This document shows, in pieces, positions 9,197-16,833 of a stretch of 64,000 bases of DNA. The stretch is taken from the NCBI GenBank assembly GCA_031296755.1, contig JAUMMZ010000003.1, positions 1 to 64,000 of the forward strand. Direction: 5' to 3'. The translations under genes and the position numbers were made by a program. How positions within the stretch are numbered: the stretch's first letter is position 1; the number at the start of each line of letters is the position of its first letter. The DNA comes from Collinsella sp. Lineage in GTDB: Bacteria > Actinomycetota > Coriobacteriia > Coriobacteriales > Coriobacteriaceae. The notes beneath the pieces were generated by a model that did not search any database, had not been told where the DNA came from, and saw only the letters and a program-made list of their open reading frames with translations.

Positions 9197-9220
9197 TCCG
9201 GCGTTTTGACAAACGCCGGA
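9197..9220 (+). repeat. Perfect 10-bp hairpin after the GatZ-like gene
   Basis: TCCGGCGTTT, a four-base loop, then AAACGCCGGA. There is no T-run, so an mRNA-stabilising or processing stem inside the operon is more likely than a terminator. Confidence 0.6.
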
Positions 9221-9221
9221 C

Positions 9222-9360
9222 CGGTCGACGCTGCGCGAGCATCTGCCGGGCAATCTGGCGCTCAAGCCGTCGCTCGCGTACCAAAGTACGCTTCGCTCCT
9301 CTTTCGCACCACCTTGCCACGGCAGCCGCCCGCTCGCTGACGTTGGTTCGACCAGTGATT
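9222..9360. repeat. Imperfect long inverted repeat inside the sugar operon
   Basis: The gap between the GatZ-like and transaldolase genes folds on itself. GGTCGACG near 9222 faces GGTTCGACC near 9350, GCGAGC faces GCTCGC, and TGCCGGGCAA faces TTGCCACGGCA. A small GCGTAC/GTACGC hairpin sits at the centre. No coding potential is seen. Confidence 0.45.
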
Positions 9361-9409
9361 GAGCCGTTGTCCTTAGATTGCTAGCTATTCCTTCGAAGGA
9401 GTTTGTACC

Positions 9410-10093
9410 ATGAAGTTCTTTATCGATACCGCCAACCTTGACGAGATCGCCGAGGCCAAGAGCTGGGGCTGCCTTGCCGGCGTCACCACCAATCCGTCCC
9501 TGTACGCCAAGACCGGCGGTAAGCTCGCCGACTTTGAGCCCCATATGCTCAAGATTGCCGAGCTCTGCGAGGGTCTGCCCGTGTCTGCCGAGTCCACCGC
9601 GACTACTGCCGAGGGCATGATCGAGGAGGGCAAGCGTCTTGCCGCCCTGGCTCCCAACATTGTGGTCAAGCTCCCCGTCTGCGAGGCCGGCCTCGCCGCC
9701 TGCCGCGCGCTGGCCGATGCGGGCGTGCGCGTCAACATGACGCTCGTCTTCTCGCCGACCCAGGCCTTGATGGCCGCCAACGCCGGCGCCCGCTACATCA
9801 GCCCGTTTGTGGGACGCTTCGATGACATAGCCGAGGACGGTATCTCGCAGCTCGACAACGTTGTGACCTGCATCAAGAACTATGACTGGACCGGTAAGAA
9901 CGTCGACGACACCGTCGAGATCATCACCGCATCCGTCCGCACGCCCAATCACGTGACCCAGGCGGCGCTACTCGGTGCCGATATTGCGACCGTCCCCATG
10001 GCCGCTCTTAAGAAATGCCTGCATCACCCGCTGACCGACCAGGGCCTTGCCTCGTTCGAGGCCGACTGGAAAAAGGTCGTCGAGGCACAGTAA
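9410..10093 (+). CDS. Transaldolase, small FSA/TalC-type subunit
   Basis: 227 residues, a single TIM barrel. The Schiff-base lysine is Lys87 in IVVKLPV. E. coli FSA has Gln59 and Tyr131; here the matching positions are Glu61 (in PVSAEST) and Phe (in SPFVGR). Those are the residues of true small transaldolases, so sedoheptulose 7-phosphate plus glyceraldehyde 3-phosphate exchange is more likely than fructose-6-phosphate aldolase activity. With the transketolase that follows it makes a non-oxidative pentose-phosphate shunt in the operon. A GAAGGAG site precedes the start. Confidence 0.9.
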   Translation: MKFFIDTANLDEIAEAKSWGCLAGVTTNPSLYAKTGGKLADFEPHMLKIAELCEGLPVSAESTATTAEGMIEEGKRLAALAPNIVVKLPVCEAGLAACRALADAGVRVNMTLVFSPTQALMAANAGARYISPFVGRFDDIAEDGISQLDNVVTCIKNYDWTGKNVDDTVEIITASVRTPNHVTQAALLGADIATVPMAALKKCLHHPLTDQGLASFEADWKKVVEAQ

Positions 10094-10155
10094 CGATGGT
10101 TCTGCCGGCCCAGCATTTGTTATGCCGGGCCGGCGTGCTCAAGAGAGGAAACTCC

Positions 10156-10986
10156 ATGACCGATCAGGAACTGGCCAAGATTGCCAATGAGGTTCGCCGC
10201 GGTATTGTCACGGGTGTCCACGCCGCCAAGTCGGGGCATCCGGGCGGGTCGCTTGGCGCCGCCGACATTATGACCTACCTCTACTTTGAGGAAATGGATG
10301 TCGACCCGGCAAATCCGAGCCGCGCCGACCGCGACCGCTTTGTGCTCTCCAAGGGCCATTGCGCTCCGGCACTCTATGCCGTGCTCGCCGAGCGCGAGTT
10401 CTTTCCCAAGGAGGAGCTCGAGACGCTCCGTCATATCGGCAGCCGCCTGCAGGGCCATCCCAATATGAATGACACGCCGGGCGTCGACATGTCTACCGGA
10501 TCGCTCGGTCAGGGTATCTCCGCCGCGGTTGGAATGGCGCTCGCCGCAAAGCACTGGGGTGACAGCTACCGCGTCTACACGCTGTTGGGCGACGGCGAGT
10601 GCGAGGAGGGCCAGGTGTGGGAGGCGGCCATGTTCGCCGGCAACTACGACCTGGATAACCTCGTCGCTATCGTCGATCACAATGGCCTGCAAATTGACGG
10701 CAGTATCGACGAAGTTAACTCGGCTATGCCGCTTGCCGACAAGTTCCGTGCCTTTAAGTGGCATGTGATTGAGCTCGCCGACGGTAACGACATGGCGCAG
10801 ATTGCTGCCGCCTTTGCCGAGGCCCGCAAAGTGAGCGACTCGCCTGTGGCCATTATCGCCGAGACGGTGAAGGGCAAGGGTGTTTCCTTTATGGAAAACC
10901 AGGTGGGCTGGCACGGCAAGGCACCCAACGATGAACAGTTTGAGCAGGCCATGGCCGAGCTCGCAGCAGCAGGGGAGGAGCTCTAA
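10156..10986 (+). CDS. Transketolase N-terminal subunit
   Basis: 276 residues: the thiamine-diphosphate-binding half of a split transketolase. Visible motifs are SGHPGGSLGAAD near the N-terminus and GDGECEEGQVWEAAMFAG, the ThDP/magnesium motif. The ATG at 10156 follows GAGAGGAAA. The stop overlaps the next ATG by one base, which fits a complex made in equal amounts with the C-terminal subunit. Split transketolases of this type are common in sugar operons of anaerobes. Confidence 0.95.
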   Translation: MTDQELAKIANEVRRGIVTGVHAAKSGHPGGSLGAADIMTYLYFEEMDVDPANPSRADRDRFVLSKGHCAPALYAVLAEREFFPKEELETLRHIGSRLQGHPNMNDTPGVDMSTGSLGQGISAAVGMALAAKHWGDSYRVYTLLGDGECEEGQVWEAAMFAGNYDLDNLVAIVDHNGLQIDGSIDEVNSAMPLADKFRAFKWHVIELADGNDMAQIAAAFAEARKVSDSPVAIIAETVKGKGVSFMENQVGWHGKAPNDEQFEQAMAELAAAGEEL

Positions 10987-11924
10987 TGGCAGACGTCAAG
11001 AAAGTCGCCACGCGCGTTAGCTATGGCGAGGCACTTGTCGAGCTGGGCAATGAGCACGATGACTTTGTGGTTCTCGATGCCGACCTGGCCGCCGCCACGC
11101 AGACCGGTAAGTTTAAGGCTGCGCACCCTGAGCGCTTCTACGACGCCGGCATTGCCGAGAGCAACTTGATGGGGCTTGCCGCCGGCATTGCAACCACGGG
11201 CCACGTCGCTTTTGCAAGCACCTTTGCCATGTTCGCCGCCGGCCGCGCGTACGAGCAAGTGCGTAATTCCATCGGCTATCCGCACCTCAACGTCAAAATC
11301 GGCGCCACGCATGCGGGCATTTCGGTCGGTGAAGACGGCGCCACGCATCAGTGCTGCGAGGACATCGCGCTCATGCGCACGATCCCGGGTATGACGGTGA
11401 TCGTTCCCGCCGATGACATCGAGGCTCGCGCTTGCGTGCGCGCCGCCTATGAGTTTGAGGGACCGGTCTACATGCGTTTCGGCCGCCTGGCAACACCGGT
11501 CATCAACGATCGCGAGGACTATGAGTTCAAGATTGGTCGCGGAGTGGTCGTGCGCGAGGGGTCCGATGTGACCATCATCGCTTGTGGCCTCATGGTTGCC
11601 GAGGCGCTTGAAGCTGCCGAGGCGCTCGCTGTCGATGGTATCGATGCCGAGGTTATCAACATGCACACGATCAAGCCGCTTGATGAGCGCCTGGTAGTTG
11701 CCAGCGCCAAGAAGACCGGTCGCGTGGTCACTGCCGAGGAGCACTCGATTATCGGCGGTCTTGGCGAGGCCGTGGCCTCGGTACTCGCGGAACAGCATCC
11801 GGTGCCGATGCGACGTGTCGGCGTGCGCGATATGTATGGCGAGTCCGGCCCTGCGGTCGATTTGCTGCACGAGTACGGTTTGGACGCCGACGGTATCGAA
11901 GCTGCGGTCAGGTCTGTGTTGTAA
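10986..11924 (+). CDS. Transketolase C-terminal subunit
   Basis: 312 residues, comprising the pyrimidine-binding and C-terminal domains of transketolase. The active-site Glu region lies around AGIAESNLMGLAAG, and ATHAGISVGEDGATHQ is a conserved signature. It begins within the stop codon of the N-terminal subunit gene and should form an alpha2-beta2-type enzyme with it. The complex moves two-carbon ketol units between sugar phosphates. The IIA gene follows after 11 bp. Confidence 0.95.
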   Translation: MADVKKVATRVSYGEALVELGNEHDDFVVLDADLAAATQTGKFKAAHPERFYDAGIAESNLMGLAAGIATTGHVAFASTFAMFAAGRAYEQVRNSIGYPHLNVKIGATHAGISVGEDGATHQCCEDIALMRTIPGMTVIVPADDIEARACVRAAYEFEGPVYMRFGRLATPVINDREDYEFKIGRGVVVREGSDVTIIACGLMVAEALEAAEALAVDGIDAEVINMHTIKPLDERLVVASAKKTGRVVTAEEHSIIGGLGEAVASVLAEQHPVPMRRVGVRDMYGESGPAVDLLHEYGLDADGIEAAVRSVL

Positions 11925-11935
11925 GGAAGGTTTCC

Positions 11936-12388
11936 ATGGGATTTGTATCTGCCAACCAAGTGACGATCGGGTATACCGCCGCCTCGCGCGAGGACGCCCT
12001 GCATTATTTGTCCGAGCAGGCCATCGAGCTCGGTTTTGCCGATGACGCATCTGCCGTAGAGGCTGCCTTTATTGCTCGCGAGAACGAGGCCGAGACCGGC
12101 CTTGTCGCCGGTTTTGCCGTTCCGCATGCCAAAAGCGACGCGATCCACACGCCGGGCGTTGCCGTGCTTAAACTGGCCGAGCCCGTTGAATGGCCGAGCT
12201 TCGATGGGGTGCCCGTCGATGTTGCGCTCGCGCTGTACGTGCCCGCCGGCGAGGCTGGAACCACGCACCTGCGTCTGCTCTCCAAGGCTGCCGTGATGCT
12301 GATGGACGCCGGCTTCCGTGACAAGGTGCGCGCGAGCACCGATCCCGTTGAGATTGCGGAGCTCATCAATAGCGGACTCGAAGACTAG
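11936..12388 (+). CDS. PTS fructose-type EIIA component
   Basis: 150 residues, the length of a stand-alone fructose/mannitol-type IIA domain. The phosphorylated His is His64 in GFAVPHAKS. It passes phosphate from HPr to Cys9 of the IIBC protein encoded first in the operon. A GTAAGGAAGG site precedes the start. It is the last gene before a clear terminator, so the PTS pieces bracket the metabolic genes. Confidence 0.94.
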   Translation: MGFVSANQVTIGYTAASREDALHYLSEQAIELGFADDASAVEAAFIARENEAETGLVAGFAVPHAKSDAIHTPGVAVLKLAEPVEWPSFDGVPVDVALALYVPAGEAGTTHLRLLSKAAVMLMDAGFRDKVRASTDPVEIAELINSGLED

Positions 12389-12430
12389 AACGGTCATCCC
12401 GTTCAATCAATCGATCCTTTTCCAAGGAAA

Positions 12431-12467
12431 AGGGCCGCGACGCCATAGAGGTGTCGCGGCCCTGTTT
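12431..12467 (+). terminator. Terminator of the sugar operon
   Basis: AGGGCCGCGAC (12431-12441) pairs with GTCGCGGCCCT (12453-12463), followed by GTTT. The T-run is short. Confidence 0.75.
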
Positions 12468-12468
12468 G

Positions 12469-12520
12469 CGTTTCCCCAGATAAAACCTGCCAAAATAAAC
12501 CTGTCCCTTTTTGGTAGGCT
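12469..12520. repeat. CTGTCCC-loop hairpin repeat, type F, copy 1
   Basis: CGTTTCCCCAGATAAAACC leads into AACCTGCCAAAA, a loop containing CTGTCCC, and a slightly mutated right arm (TTTTGGTAGGCT). It matches copies at 13526, 16571 (inverted) and 18742, and lies at the left edge of the duplicated HAD/LacI module. Confidence 0.85.
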
Positions 12521-12538
12521 GCGTCATAAAGCTTCTGT

Positions 12539-12580
12539 CTATGTAATAAAAGTACAATATGATATATACGTTATATACAA
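12539..12580 (+). promoter_or_regulatory. Conserved promoter/operator block of HAD copy 1
   Basis: This 42-base block is repeated at 14528-14569 with four differences. It contains TATATA and TATATAC arms around a central CGT (12562-12578), a likely regulator site. It lies about 50 bp upstream of the ATG. Confidence 0.6.
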
Positions 12581-12632
12581 GCTTATAACGCGCAGCAGAT
12601 TTGCGGTAACGCAAGCCGATGAAGGGGTCGAT

Positions 12633-13283
12633 ATGATCAAGGCTGTTATTTTTGACATGGATGGAACGCTGATCGATACCGAGCGTTTGGACATGAGGGC
12701 ATGGAAGGTGGGCGCGGCCGAGCTGGGGATCGCGATTGATGATGCGTTAATCCATCAGTTTATCGGCCGTTCGAATGCCGATGTTAAGGACATCCTTGAG
12801 GCGCATTACGGCAAGGGCGAAACCGCCGACGCGATTTTTGCCCGCAACATTGAGCTACACAGCGAGATGGCCAAGACCGACCTGGAGCTTAAGGCCGGCG
12901 CCGCCGAGTGCCTCGACGAGCTGCTGGCTGCGGGCTATCACGTGGGCCTTGCGACGTCGTCACGCCGCGTCGCGGCCGAGCGCAATCTTAAGACGGTCGG
13001 CCTCTTTGACAAGTTTGAGACGGTGACCTGCGGCGAGGACGTCGTGCACGGCAAGCCCGACCCCGAGATGTATCTGCTTGCCTGCGAGCGCGCGGGCTTA
13101 GCCCCCGAGGAATGCGCTGTGGTCGAGGATTCGCGCAACGGCTGCGTCTCGGGTATTACGGCCGGCTGCCATGTCTTTGCCGTCCCCGACATTGTGCCGC
13201 TGCCGCAGAATGTGGTGGATGGCTGCGAGGCCGTGCTCGATACGCTGTTCGACCTGACGGCGGCGGTCAAGGCCGTGCGCTAA
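12633..13283 (+). CDS. HAD-family phosphatase (beta-phosphoglucomutase-like), copy 1
   Basis: 216 residues, a type I HAD hydrolase with DMDGT motif (Asp8 nucleophile, Asp10), LATSS (motif II), HGKPDPE (motif III) and EDSRNG (motif IV). Such enzymes hydrolyse or isomerise sugar phosphates. It is nearly identical in its second half to the copy at 14628 and has the same length and promoter, so the two come from a recent duplication; differences concentrate in the cap region that selects substrate (for example RSNADVKD versus RTLPDVMD). The stop overlaps the decayed regulator remnant on the other strand. Substrate unknown. Confidence 0.92.
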   Translation: MIKAVIFDMDGTLIDTERLDMRAWKVGAAELGIAIDDALIHQFIGRSNADVKDILEAHYGKGETADAIFARNIELHSEMAKTDLELKAGAAECLDELLAAGYHVGLATSSRRVAAERNLKTVGLFDKFETVTCGEDVVHGKPDPEMYLLACERAGLAPEECAVVEDSRNGCVSGITAGCHVFAVPDIVPLPQNVVDGCEAVLDTLFDLTAAVKAVR

Positions 13284-13519
13284 AGGTATGCGCCGAGATC
13301 GATGACGGTGGCTTCGGAGTGGCCGCTTGCCTGGGTGCCGGCGCGCTCGGCGATCTGGGCGCCGATGCCGTGGCCGTCGGCTGCGGCATTCTGCTCTCCG
13401 GCGTCAATGATCTCAATTTTGATAACGGGATACAGGGCGAGGGCCTTGTGGATGCCAAGTATGCGCAGGGCGAGCTGCATGAATGCCTCCCTGTCCGTAA
13501 CGGTGATTTGGCGTGGCAC
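13280..13519 (-). pseudogene. LacI-family regulator remnant
   Basis: Reading on the minus strand, about 79 codons match the regulator encoded at 15392-16504: FMQLALRILGIHKALAL, then IDAGE and GIGAQIAER, and finally the C-terminus (TQAS, then LGAYL and stop). The DNA-binding half is absent, because homology stops at the repeat at 13526, and the stretch between GAQIAER and the last 20 residues is deleted. It is a non-functional leftover of a duplicated HAD/regulator module. Confidence 0.85.
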
Positions 13520-13525
13520 TCTTCG

Positions 13526-13577
13526 CGTTTCCCCAGATAAAACCTGCCAAAATAAACCTGTCCCTTTTTGGCAGGTT
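13526..13577. repeat. CTGTCCC-loop hairpin repeat, type F, copy 2
   Basis: Arms AACCTGCC (13541-13548) and GGCAGGTT (13570-13577) flank a loop with CTGTCCC. Read on the minus strand it begins inside the larE stop codon and ends in TTTTAT, so it works as the larE terminator. It also marks the breakpoint of the regulator remnant. Confidence 0.85.
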
Positions 13578-14454
13578 ACTGATTCATGTTGCCGTGGATG
13601 TAGGGGGTGACCTCGGGGGAGATGTGGCCGCAGCCCAGCTCGCGCAGCGCGGACTCGATGGCGGCGGGCAATGGGGTCTTGCCCTCGGCATTGACGGTAG
13701 CACCGCCGAGGGTGGCAATCTTGGTGACATCTGCGGGAGCGGCCTCGATATGCATGCAGCCGCCGACCAAGCGCGCGCGTACCTGCGCCAGACCAAGATC
13801 GTGCAGGTAGTCCTCGCAGGCGCGGATTAAATCGACCTTCTCATGCGTAAGCTCCTCGCCTGTGGGGACGCGCGTGGCAAGACAGGCTCCCGCCGGCAGG
13901 CTCCAAACGGGATAGCCCCATGCGCGCAACAGCTCGCGCTCTTCGTCCTTGGTAAAGCCGACCTCCATAAGAGGGGAGCGTACGCCGAGCTCTTTGGCAG
14001 CGCGCATGCCGGGACGGTAGTCACCGCGATCGCTTGCATTGCTGCCATCGATGACGGTGGGAAAGCCGAGCGACTTAGCGTGGTTGACGATGGCGGTAAA
14101 GCCGGCGTGCTTGCAGTGGTAGCAACGGTTGGCGTCGTTGCAGGCTACTTGGGGGAGCTGCAACTGATCGACCGAAAGATTGAGCACGGGGAGCTTAAAA
14201 TGCGGTCCCTCATTGGTTTGCCTGTCAACGGATCGCTCAAACGAGGTCTGTTCGGGCGTGCCGATGAGCGGCGTGGTGAGGTGAACGAGAAGCGTGCTGG
14301 CAGGCATGATGCGGGCGCAGACCGCGGCCAAAAAGCTGCTGTCGACGCCACCGGAAAAGCCGATGGCGACGCGTCCGTATGCCAAAAGCAGCTGTTCGAG
14401 CGCCGCGAGTTTGTCCTGAAGCTCCTTTGCAGGTGCGGTAGTGTCTGAAAGCAT
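13576..14454 (-). CDS. larE: LarE-type sulfur transferase for the nickel-pincer cofactor
   Basis: 292 residues of the PP-loop ATPase family; the SGGVDSS motif is at 34-40. LarE adds sulfur to the carboxylated nicotinate precursor of the nickel-pincer nucleotide used by lactate racemase. Three cysteines are seen, Cys111 and Cys114 (RCYHCKH) and Cys191 (GACLATR). From the known families, this three-Cys pattern belongs to LarE proteins that hold a [4Fe-4S] cluster, rather than the sacrificial single-Cys type. No larA, larB or larC is in the window. It is inserted between the two HAD copies. Confidence 0.88.
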   Translation of the reverse strand: MLSDTTAPAKELQDKLAALEQLLLAYGRVAIGFSGGVDSSFLAAVCARIMPASTLLVHLTTPLIGTPEQTSFERSVDRQTNEGPHFKLPVLNLSVDQLQLPQVACNDANRCYHCKHAGFTAIVNHAKSLGFPTVIDGSNASDRGDYRPGMRAAKELGVRSPLMEVGFTKDEERELLRAWGYPVWSLPAGACLATRVPTGEELTHEKVDLIRACEDYLHDLGLAQVRARLVGGCMHIEAAPADVTKIATLGGATVNAEGKTPLPAAIESALRELGCGHISPEVTPYIHGNMNQ

Positions 14455-14527
14455 GAAACGATCCTTACCGTTGAGTACTCGGTCGAAAACTATAATCCTA
14501 TCGGACTGCTCGTCATATGACTCCTGC

Positions 14528-14569
14528 CTATGTAACGAAAGTGCAATATGGTATATACGTTATATACAA
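14528..14569 (+). promoter_or_regulatory. Conserved promoter/operator block of HAD copy 2
   Basis: Second copy of the 42-base block at 12539. Here the inverted repeat is GTATATA (14551-14557), CGT, TATATAC (14561-14567). Retention of the palindrome in both copies suggests a functional operator. Confidence 0.6.
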
Positions 14570-14627
14570 ATTGTCAAATACGGTAGAGTTGCGGCAATGC
14601 GACAGTGAGAGTCGATGGGGGATCGAT

Positions 14628-15278
14628 ATGATCAAGGCTGTTATTTTTGACATGGACGGAACGTTGGTCGATACCGAGCGTTTGGGGATTAAGGCCTGGA
14701 AGGCAGGCGCCGCCGAGCTGGGGCTCGCGATTGATGATGCGCTGATCCATCAGTTTATCGGCCGCACGCTGCCCGATGTCATGGACATCCTTGAGGCGCA
14801 TTACGGCAGCGGAGAAACCGCTGAGGCGATCTATCATCGCCACAAGGAGATTCGCGACGAGATGGTCAAGACCGATTTGGAGCTTAAGGCCGGCGCCGCT
14901 GAGTGCCTCGACGAGCTGCTGGCGGCGGGCTATCACGTGGGTCTAGCGACGTCGTCGCGCCTCGCTACGGCCGAGCGCAACCTTAAGATGGTCGGTCTTT
15001 TTGACAAGTTTGAGACGGTGACCTGCGGCGAGGACGTCGTGCACGGCAAGCCCGACCCCGAGATGTATCTGCTTGCTTGCGAGCGCGCGGGCTTTGCCCC
15101 CGAGGAATGCGCCGTGGTCGAGGATTCGCGCAACGGCTGCGTCTCTGGCATCACGGCCGGCTGCCATGTCTTTGCCGTCCCCGACATTGTGCCGCTGCCG
15201 CAGAATGTGGTGGATGGCTGCGAGGCCGTGCTCGATACGCTGTTCGACCTTACGGCGGCGGTCAAGGCCGTGCGCTAG
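14628..15278 (+). CDS. HAD-family phosphatase (beta-phosphoglucomutase-like), copy 2
   Basis: 216 residues with the same HAD motifs as the copy at 12633 (DMDGT, LATSS, HGKPDPE, EDSRNG) and almost the same C-terminal half. Cap-region changes (for example HRHKEIRDEMVK against ARNIELHSEMAK) point to a shift in substrate. It is convergent with an intact LacI-family regulator 113 bp away, the arrangement from which the decayed first module derives. The ATG is fixed by GGGGGAT just upstream and by conservation with copy 1. Sugar phosphate hydrolysis is inferred from family. Confidence 0.92.
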   Translation: MIKAVIFDMDGTLVDTERLGIKAWKAGAAELGLAIDDALIHQFIGRTLPDVMDILEAHYGSGETAEAIYHRHKEIRDEMVKTDLELKAGAAECLDELLAAGYHVGLATSSRLATAERNLKMVGLFDKFETVTCGEDVVHGKPDPEMYLLACERAGFAPEECAVVEDSRNGCVSGITAGCHVFAVPDIVPLPQNVVDGCEAVLDTLFDLTAAVKAVR

Positions 15279-15391
15279 ACAGCTGCGGCGTTGAAACGGG
15301 CAATTGCCCACATTTACGCTTAAGCATAAGGGGTCCGGCAATGGCCGGGCCTCTTATGCTTAAGCTGCGTTTTGGCATACTGGTCGACGTG

Positions 15392-16504
15392 CTATAGATA
15401 CGCGCCCAGGTTGATGGCGGTGGCTTCGGCTTGGCTGCTCGCCTGGGTACTGGCGCGCTCTAAGAGGAACGGCCGCACGAGTTCCTGACGGTTGATGTCC
15501 TCGGCGGCTGTGACCTCGGTGACGGTGCGTGCGGCGGAGCCGATACGGACGCGTTTGGTTTTTGTCGGCGCCTTGTTCTCGATTTGCTCCACGAGCAGCT
15601 GCACGCCCTTGCGGCCAATTTCGTAACCCGGCGGTGCCACTGTGGTGAGAGGGACCGACCCGCTCCATGCAAGCGGGTTGCCGTCGCAGCCGGCCACGCG
15701 AACTTGCTTGGGGACGGAGATGCCTTTGTCGATCAACGCCGAGATAACACCCGAGGCCAATACGTCGGTTAGGCCGATGACAAAATCCGGACGCTCGTCA
15801 GCAGAGCGCTCGGCAATCTGGGCGCCGATGCCGTAGCCGTCGGCTGCGGTATTCCATTCTCCGGCGTCAATGACCTCAATTTTGATGTCGGGATGAAGGG
15901 CGAGGGCCTTATGAATGCCAAGCACGCGCAGGGTGAGCTGCATAAATGCCGCTCTGCCCACAACGGTGATATGGCGTGCGCCGCGGGCAATGGCGAGCTC
16001 GGCGATAATGCGCCCCTGTGCCTCGTTATCGGCGGCCACGTAGTAACCGGGCTCGGAACAGTGAATGTCCAGATGGACAATCGGCACGGGCATCTTGGTC
16101 ATGGCGGGGTGCCAATCGGGGGATGCCATGGGCTGAACCATGACGCCGGACATCTGCGTGCCCATAAAATAGCGCAGGTAGTGGTCTTCGAGGATGTCGT
16201 CGTTATCGGCGTTGGCGATAAGCAGGTCGTAACCGTGCTTGCGGGCCTCGTTATGGGCGCCGCTGGCAATTTGGAGCGAGAAGCCGTGGTCGAGACGGGG
16301 GAGGACCAGGCCAAAGGACTTGGTGGTGCCTCCTGCGAGCTGGCGGGCGCTTTGGTTGGGCAGGTAGCCAAGGCGATTGATGGTCTCGTTGATGAGTTTG
16401 AGGGTCTCGGGGCGCAGCTTTTCGGGATGGTTGAGCGCGTTGGATACCGTGCCCAGCGAGACCCCTGCCTCGCGCGCGACGTCGCTGATTTTTACCTTTG
16501 CCAT
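15392..16504 (-). CDS. LacI-family transcriptional regulator
   Basis: 370 residues. The N-terminal helix-turn-helix (KISDVAREAGVSLGTVSNAL, residues 4-23) is followed by the hinge and a sugar-binding sensor domain. It is some 30 residues longer than usual, with a polar C-terminal tail (RASTQASSQAEAT). The ATG at 16504 is preferred over one further upstream because AGGGG precedes it and the HTH follows at once. It probably regulates the convergent HAD phosphatase genes, whose promoters share a palindrome. A truncated paralogue lies at 13280-13519. Confidence 0.92.
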   Translation of the reverse strand: MAKVKISDVAREAGVSLGTVSNALNHPEKLRPETLKLINETINRLGYLPNQSARQLAGGTTKSFGLVLPRLDHGFSLQIASGAHNEARKHGYDLLIANADNDDILEDHYLRYFMGTQMSGVMVQPMASPDWHPAMTKMPVPIVHLDIHCSEPGYYVAADNEAQGRIIAELAIARGARHITVVGRAAFMQLTLRVLGIHKALALHPDIKIEVIDAGEWNTAADGYGIGAQIAERSADERPDFVIGLTDVLASGVISALIDKGISVPKQVRVAGCDGNPLAWSGSVPLTTVAPPGYEIGRKGVQLLVEQIENKAPTKTKRVRIGSAARTVTEVTAAEDINRQELVRPFLLERASTQASSQAEATAINLGAYL

Positions 16505-16539
16505 AGCGGCCCCTTTGATGCGTTTCAAGTACAAGCCAG

Positions 16540-16570
16540 ATTGTAGCATCGCCCGTCCCTAGGGTGTCAA
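16540..16570 (-). promoter_or_regulatory. Candidate promoter of the LacI gene
   Basis: Minus-strand TTGACA (16570-16565), a 19-bp spacer, then TACAAT (16545-16540), 36 bp from the ATG. The -35 box adjoins the repeat at 16571. Confidence 0.55.
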
Positions 16571-16622
16571 AACCTGCCAATTAGGGACAGGTTTATTTTG
16601 GCAGGTTTTATCTGGGGAAACG
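16571..16622. repeat. CTGTCCC-loop hairpin repeat, type F, copy 3 (inverted)
   Basis: AACCTGCCAA (16571-16580) pairs with TTGGCAGGTT (16598-16607), followed by TTATCTGGGG. Orientation is opposite to the other copies. It marks the right edge of the duplicated region. Confidence 0.85.
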
Positions 16623-16636
16623 CTATTGCCAACGCG

Positions 16637-16673
16637 ACCACCACGAAGGGGACAGGCACCTTTGTGGTGGTTT
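16637..16673. repeat. CTGTCCC-loop hairpin repeat, type E, copy 1
   Basis: ACCACCACGAAGG pairs with CCTTTGTGGTGGT around a loop with the complement of CTGTCCC. It is an inverted copy of the terminator hairpin at 51671. Confidence 0.8.
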
Positions 16674-16699
16674 GGACCGGCTGAACGTGTGTGCATCGG

Positions 16700-16759
16700 G
16701 TGGTATCTAAGTTGAGATACCACTTCTGGTATATCAGCTTGCGCTTGCGTGAGTACAAT
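16700..16759 (+). promoter_or_regulatory. glmS promoter region with palindromic operators
   Basis: GTGGTATCT (16700-16708) and AGATACCAC (16715-16723) form a perfect 9-bp inverted repeat. CTGGTATATCAG (16726-16737) follows, and TACAAT (16754-16759) is a good -10 box whose -35 position falls in the second palindrome. GT-TA-AC symmetry resembles GntR/HutC-type sites. The binding protein is unknown. Confidence 0.5.
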
Positions 16760-16833
16760 ACTCGAACGTTATACGTCTCAGCGCCCCTTGTGCGTGGACG
16801 TTTTGCAGTCACGCGAGCGAAGGGATTTATCCT

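Noticed and set aside
6123..9320. A 1065-codon open frame on the minus strand opposite the PTS and GatZ-like genes.
   Set aside because: It is antisense to two clear genes, its product is low-complexity and matches nothing recognisable; such frames are common opposite GC-rich codon-biased genes. The same holds for other long antisense frames, such as 16567-18366, 37330-39249 and 49317-51539.
9410..10093. Fructose-6-phosphate aldolase as the name for the operon enzyme.
   Set aside because: Glu at the Gln59 position and Phe at the Tyr131 position of E. coli FSA point to a transaldolase.
16674..16833. A glmS ribozyme in the leader.
   Set aside because: The core sequence and pairing pattern were not found, and the promoter appears to lie only about 75 bp before the start.
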